This document shows, piece after piece, positions 61,986 through 64,000 of a DNA stretch of 64,000 nt. How positions within the stretch are numbered: the stretch's first letter is position 1; every line of letters begins with the position of its first letter. The position numbers and the translations under genes were made by a program. Source of the DNA: Streptosporangium subroseum. Lineage in GTDB: Bacteria > Actinomycetota > Actinomycetes > Streptosporangiales > Streptosporangiaceae. The notes under the pieces are model-generated. The model was not told the DNA's origin, made no database searches, and was given only the letters and a program-made list of their open reading frames with translations. The DNA lies in NCBI RefSeq assembly GCF_900188345.1, contig NZ_FZOD01000031.1, positions 1 to 64,000 of the forward strand, written 5' to 3'.

Positions 61986-63005
61986 ATGCCACGTCCCCTC
62001 AGAGAGCTGCCCAAGGCTCACCTGCATCTGCACTTCACCGGCTCGATGCGGCACTCGACCCTGATCGATCTCGCCCGCGAGCAGAACCTGCATCTGCCGG
62101 ACGCGCTGGAGGACGACTGGCCACCCCGGCTGCGGGCGACCGACGAGCGGGGCTGGTTCAGGTTCCAGAGGCTGTACGACATCGCACGGTCGAGCCTCCA
62201 GCGGGAAAGCGACGTCTACCGGCTGTTGCGCGAGGCCGCCGAGGACGAGGCGGCGGAGGGGTCGGGCTGGCTGGAGATCCAGATCGACCCGTCCGGATAC
62301 GCGCAGAGGTTCGGCGGGCTCACCTCGACCATGGAGCTGATGCTCGACGCGGCGCACAGAGCCGCCGATCACGCACAGATAGGCGTCGCGGTCGTGGTGG
62401 CCGCTAACCGGACCCGCCATCCCCTCGACGCCAAGACGCTCGCCCGCCTCGCCACGCACTACATGGACCAGGGTGTCGTCGGGTTCGGGCTCTCCAACGA
62501 CGAGCGCCGCGGCCGGGCCCGCGACTTCGACGGGGCCTTCCGGCTCGCCAAGCGGGCGGGGCTGCTGTCCCTGCCGCACGGCGGGGAGTTGCTGGGCGCC
62601 GAGAGCGTGGCCGAATGCGTGGACGTGCTGAGCGCGGACCGGGTGGGGCACGGCGTCCGGGCGGCCGAGTCGCCGCGGCTGATGGAGAAGCTCGCCCGCC
62701 GGCAGATCACGTGCGAGGTCTGCCCGACCTCCAACGTCGGGCTCGGAGTGGCGGCGAGCGCCGAGGAGGTGCCGCTGCGGAGGCTGTTCGACGCGGGCGT
62801 GCCGATCGCGCTGGGCGCCGACGACCCGCTGCTGTTCGGAGAGCGACTGCTGCCCCAGTACGAGCTGGCCCGGCAGGTGTACGGCTTCTCCGACGCGGAG
62901 CTGGCCGAGCTGGCCCGGCAGTCGGTCCGGGCGTCGGCGGCCCCGGAGTCCGTGCGCAAGGACCTCCTGCAGGGGATCGACGACTGGCTGGCGTCAGAGG
63001 GCTGA
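61986..63005 (+). CDS. add: Adenosine deaminase
   Basis: Hydrolytic deamination of (deoxy)adenosine to inosine in purine salvage. 339 aa TIM-barrel. Metal ligands H12 and H14 in LPKAHLHLHFTGSM, then SLPHGGELLG, the catalytic region DRVGHGVRAAE, ITCEVCPTSNVGL, and the Asp pair in IALGADDPLLFG. HFTGSM replaces the more usual HLDGSL but recurs in actinobacterial members. The ATG at 61986 gives the family N-terminus. Its last 12 bp overlap, tail to tail, the minus-strand gene ending at 62994. Confidence 0.93.
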   Translation: MPRPLRELPKAHLHLHFTGSMRHSTLIDLAREQNLHLPDALEDDWPPRLRATDERGWFRFQRLYDIARSSLQRESDVYRLLREAAEDEAAEGSGWLEIQIDPSGYAQRFGGLTSTMELMLDAAHRAADHAQIGVAVVVAANRTRHPLDAKTLARLATHYMDQGVVGFGLSNDERRGRARDFDGAFRLAKRAGLLSLPHGGELLGAESVAECVDVLSADRVGHGVRAAESPRLMEKLARRQITCEVCPTSNVGLGVAASAEEVPLRRLFDAGVPIALGADDPLLFGERLLPQYELARQVYGFSDAELAELARQSVRASAAPESVRKDLLQGIDDWLASEG

Positions 63006-63815
63006 GCGGGCGATCTCCAGAGCTCCCTGGAGGTCACCGACGCCCTCCAGGCGCAGGCCGACCCCCTTCTGCTGCCAGATGAGGGTGGGATCGGCCAGGC
63101 GGGCGCGGGCCGGGGCCTCGCCACCGCCCCGGGGAAGGTAGGTCAGACCGTGCTTGGCCGGAATCCACCACGCCTGCGAGGTGCCCAGGTTGACCTGGTC
63201 CGGCCAGGGTGGTCCCAGCTCCTTGCGGAACGCGACCTCAAGGACGCCGTCGTACTCGTCCAGCCTGACGCCCGGCCAGAACAGCGACACCACCCGGCCG
63301 CCGTCGCTCACCCTGACCTCGGAGGGCTCGCCCAGCCGGGACGGGACGGAGATCGCGAACGCCACCTGCTCGCGGGCCTGCTCCAGGGTGACCCTCCGCT
63401 CTCCCGGCAGCGGGCTCGGCACCCCTGACGGCAGCGGCCCGGGGTCGCCGATCCTGAGCTCGACCCCGGCGAACCGCAGGACCTCCACGACCGCGGCCCT
63501 TCCCGCGGGCGTCGCGCCGAAGAACAGGGCGAGGAGGATCGCGACGACGGAGACGATCGCCCGCCTCCGCGGGCGGGCACCGGGCCTCAGCGCGCGCCAT
63601 GCCCGCCGTACCGGCGCGGGCCGGTCCGCGCCCTCGACCGATCCGAGCCGTGCCCGTACGGCCCCCGCGACCGGTGCGGGCGGCCCGTCCGCGCCCGGGA
63701 GCGACTCGAGGCGTGCCCGTACGGCCCGCGCCACCTCGGCGGGGGGCGGGGACGGGACGTCGAGGGTCTCCCCGAGGGCGAGGAGCCCGGCTTCGAGATC
63801 GTCAGATGAGGTCAC
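62994..63815 (-). CDS. Putative anti-sigma/regulatory membrane protein paired with the ECF sigma gene
   Basis: 273 aa. The GTG at 63815 has AGGGGGT upstream and overlaps the sigma gene's 3' end by 14 nt. N-terminal cytoplasmic part of about 85 residues with two similar units (AVRARLESLPGAD, AVRARLGSVEGAD), one membrane span (AIVSVVAILLALFFG), and an extracytoplasmic domain (EVAFRKELGPPWPDQV, AWWIPAKHGLTYLPRGGG, GVGLRLEGVGDLQGALEIA). No zinc-binding HxxxCxxC anti-sigma motif is visible. The role is inferred from topology and coupling; it may be a sensor rather than a direct sigma binder. Confidence 0.7.
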   Translation of the reverse strand: MTSSDDLEAGLLALGETLDVPSPPPAEVARAVRARLESLPGADGPPAPVAGAVRARLGSVEGADRPAPVRRAWRALRPGARPRRRAIVSVVAILLALFFGATPAGRAAVVEVLRFAGVELRIGDPGPLPSGVPSPLPGERRVTLEQAREQVAFAISVPSRLGEPSEVRVSDGGRVVSLFWPGVRLDEYDGVLEVAFRKELGPPWPDQVNLGTSQAWWIPAKHGLTYLPRGGGEAPARARLADPTLIWQQKGVGLRLEGVGDLQGALEIARSAL

Positions 63816-64000
63816 GTGCCACCCCCTCACGCAGGCGGGCCAGTCCGCGGAAGGTCCGCGACTTGACGGTACCGATCGGAAGGTCGAGCACCTGGGCGGT
63901 CTCGGCCTCGGACAGCTGAAGGAAGTACCGGCAGACGACGGCCTGACGTTCCCGCTCGGGCAGCGTGCGCACCGCTTCGAGGAGCCGGCTCCGCCGATCG
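63802..64000 (-). CDS. ECF-type sigma factor, C-terminal part (5' end outside window)
   Basis: Only the last 65 codons or so are present: region 4 with TLPERERQAVVCRYFLQLSE, a helix-turn-helix AETAQVLDLPIGTVKSR and TFRGLARLREGVARDLI. The pattern matches SigE-family/sigma-70 region 4 that reads the -35 element. Regions 1-2 are cut off by the edge. Confidence 0.88.
   Translation of the reverse strand, partial: DRRSRLLEAVRTLPERERQAVVCRYFLQLSEAETAQVLDLPIGTVKSRTFRGLARLREGVARDLI

Overview
The window is chromosomal DNA of a high-GC actinobacterium. Gene order, GTG/TTG starts, the long acidic NusG N-terminus and the Mce-associated, DUF1707 and STAND-ATPase neighbours suggest a Streptosporangiaceae-like actinomycete (Nonomuraea/Streptosporangium type). 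This placement is inference; no genome-wide evidence is available. Almost everything is transcribed leftward (minus strand).

Layout. (1) 1-9487: the N-terminal 3162 codons of a giant secreted protein (signal peptide, L-type lectin-like domain, IPT/TIG-like domain, two Fn3, three He_PIG, then at least 17 DUF11-type repeats); it runs off the left edge. (2) 9946-12609: glmM, rpsI, rplM under one clear sigma-70-like promoter. (3) 12760-16890: three plus-strand envelope genes (a CAP/SCP protein and two paralogous single-span membrane proteins with proline-rich N-termini). (4) 16930-21697: truA, rplQ, rpoA, rpsD, rpsK, rpsM, rpmJ, infA. (5) 22157-23212: two accessory genes (a small secreted aromatic-rich protein and a DUF1707 membrane protein) between infA and map. 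(6) 23247-36132: map, adk, secY and the spc and S10 ribosomal operons. (7) 36397-40799: tuf, fusA, rpsG, rpsL. (8) 41476-48860: rpoC, rpoB. (9) 49305-55746: two Mce-associated proteins, rplL, rplJ, a lipoprotein, rplA, rplK, nusG, secE, tRNA-Trp. (10) 56078-64000: an aminotransferase, two translationally coupled STAND ATPases without a visible DNA-binding domain, adenosine deaminase, a putative anti-sigma protein and the 3' end of an ECF sigma factor.

Regions 4, 6, 7, 8 and most of 9 form the transcription/translation super-cluster (RNA polymerase core, NusG, EF-Tu, EF-G, IF-1, about 30 ribosomal proteins, SecY/SecE, Adk, Map, TruA). Many genes are coupled by 1-8 nt overlaps. Several spacers carry strong hairpins, including a terminator-like hairpin in the rplJ leader. 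No rRNA, CRISPR array, insertion sequence or prophage was seen.

The less ordinary content is the giant repeat protein, whose repeats show recent DNA homogenisation; the paralogous Cys-pair membrane proteins; the HTH-less STAND pair with a 23-bp tandem direct repeat upstream; and three intergenic imperfect tandem repeats, two of which include the 3' end and stop codon of the adjacent gene. I found no complete new multi-gene system that could be asserted confidently; the STAND pair is the best candidate for an undescribed signalling module.
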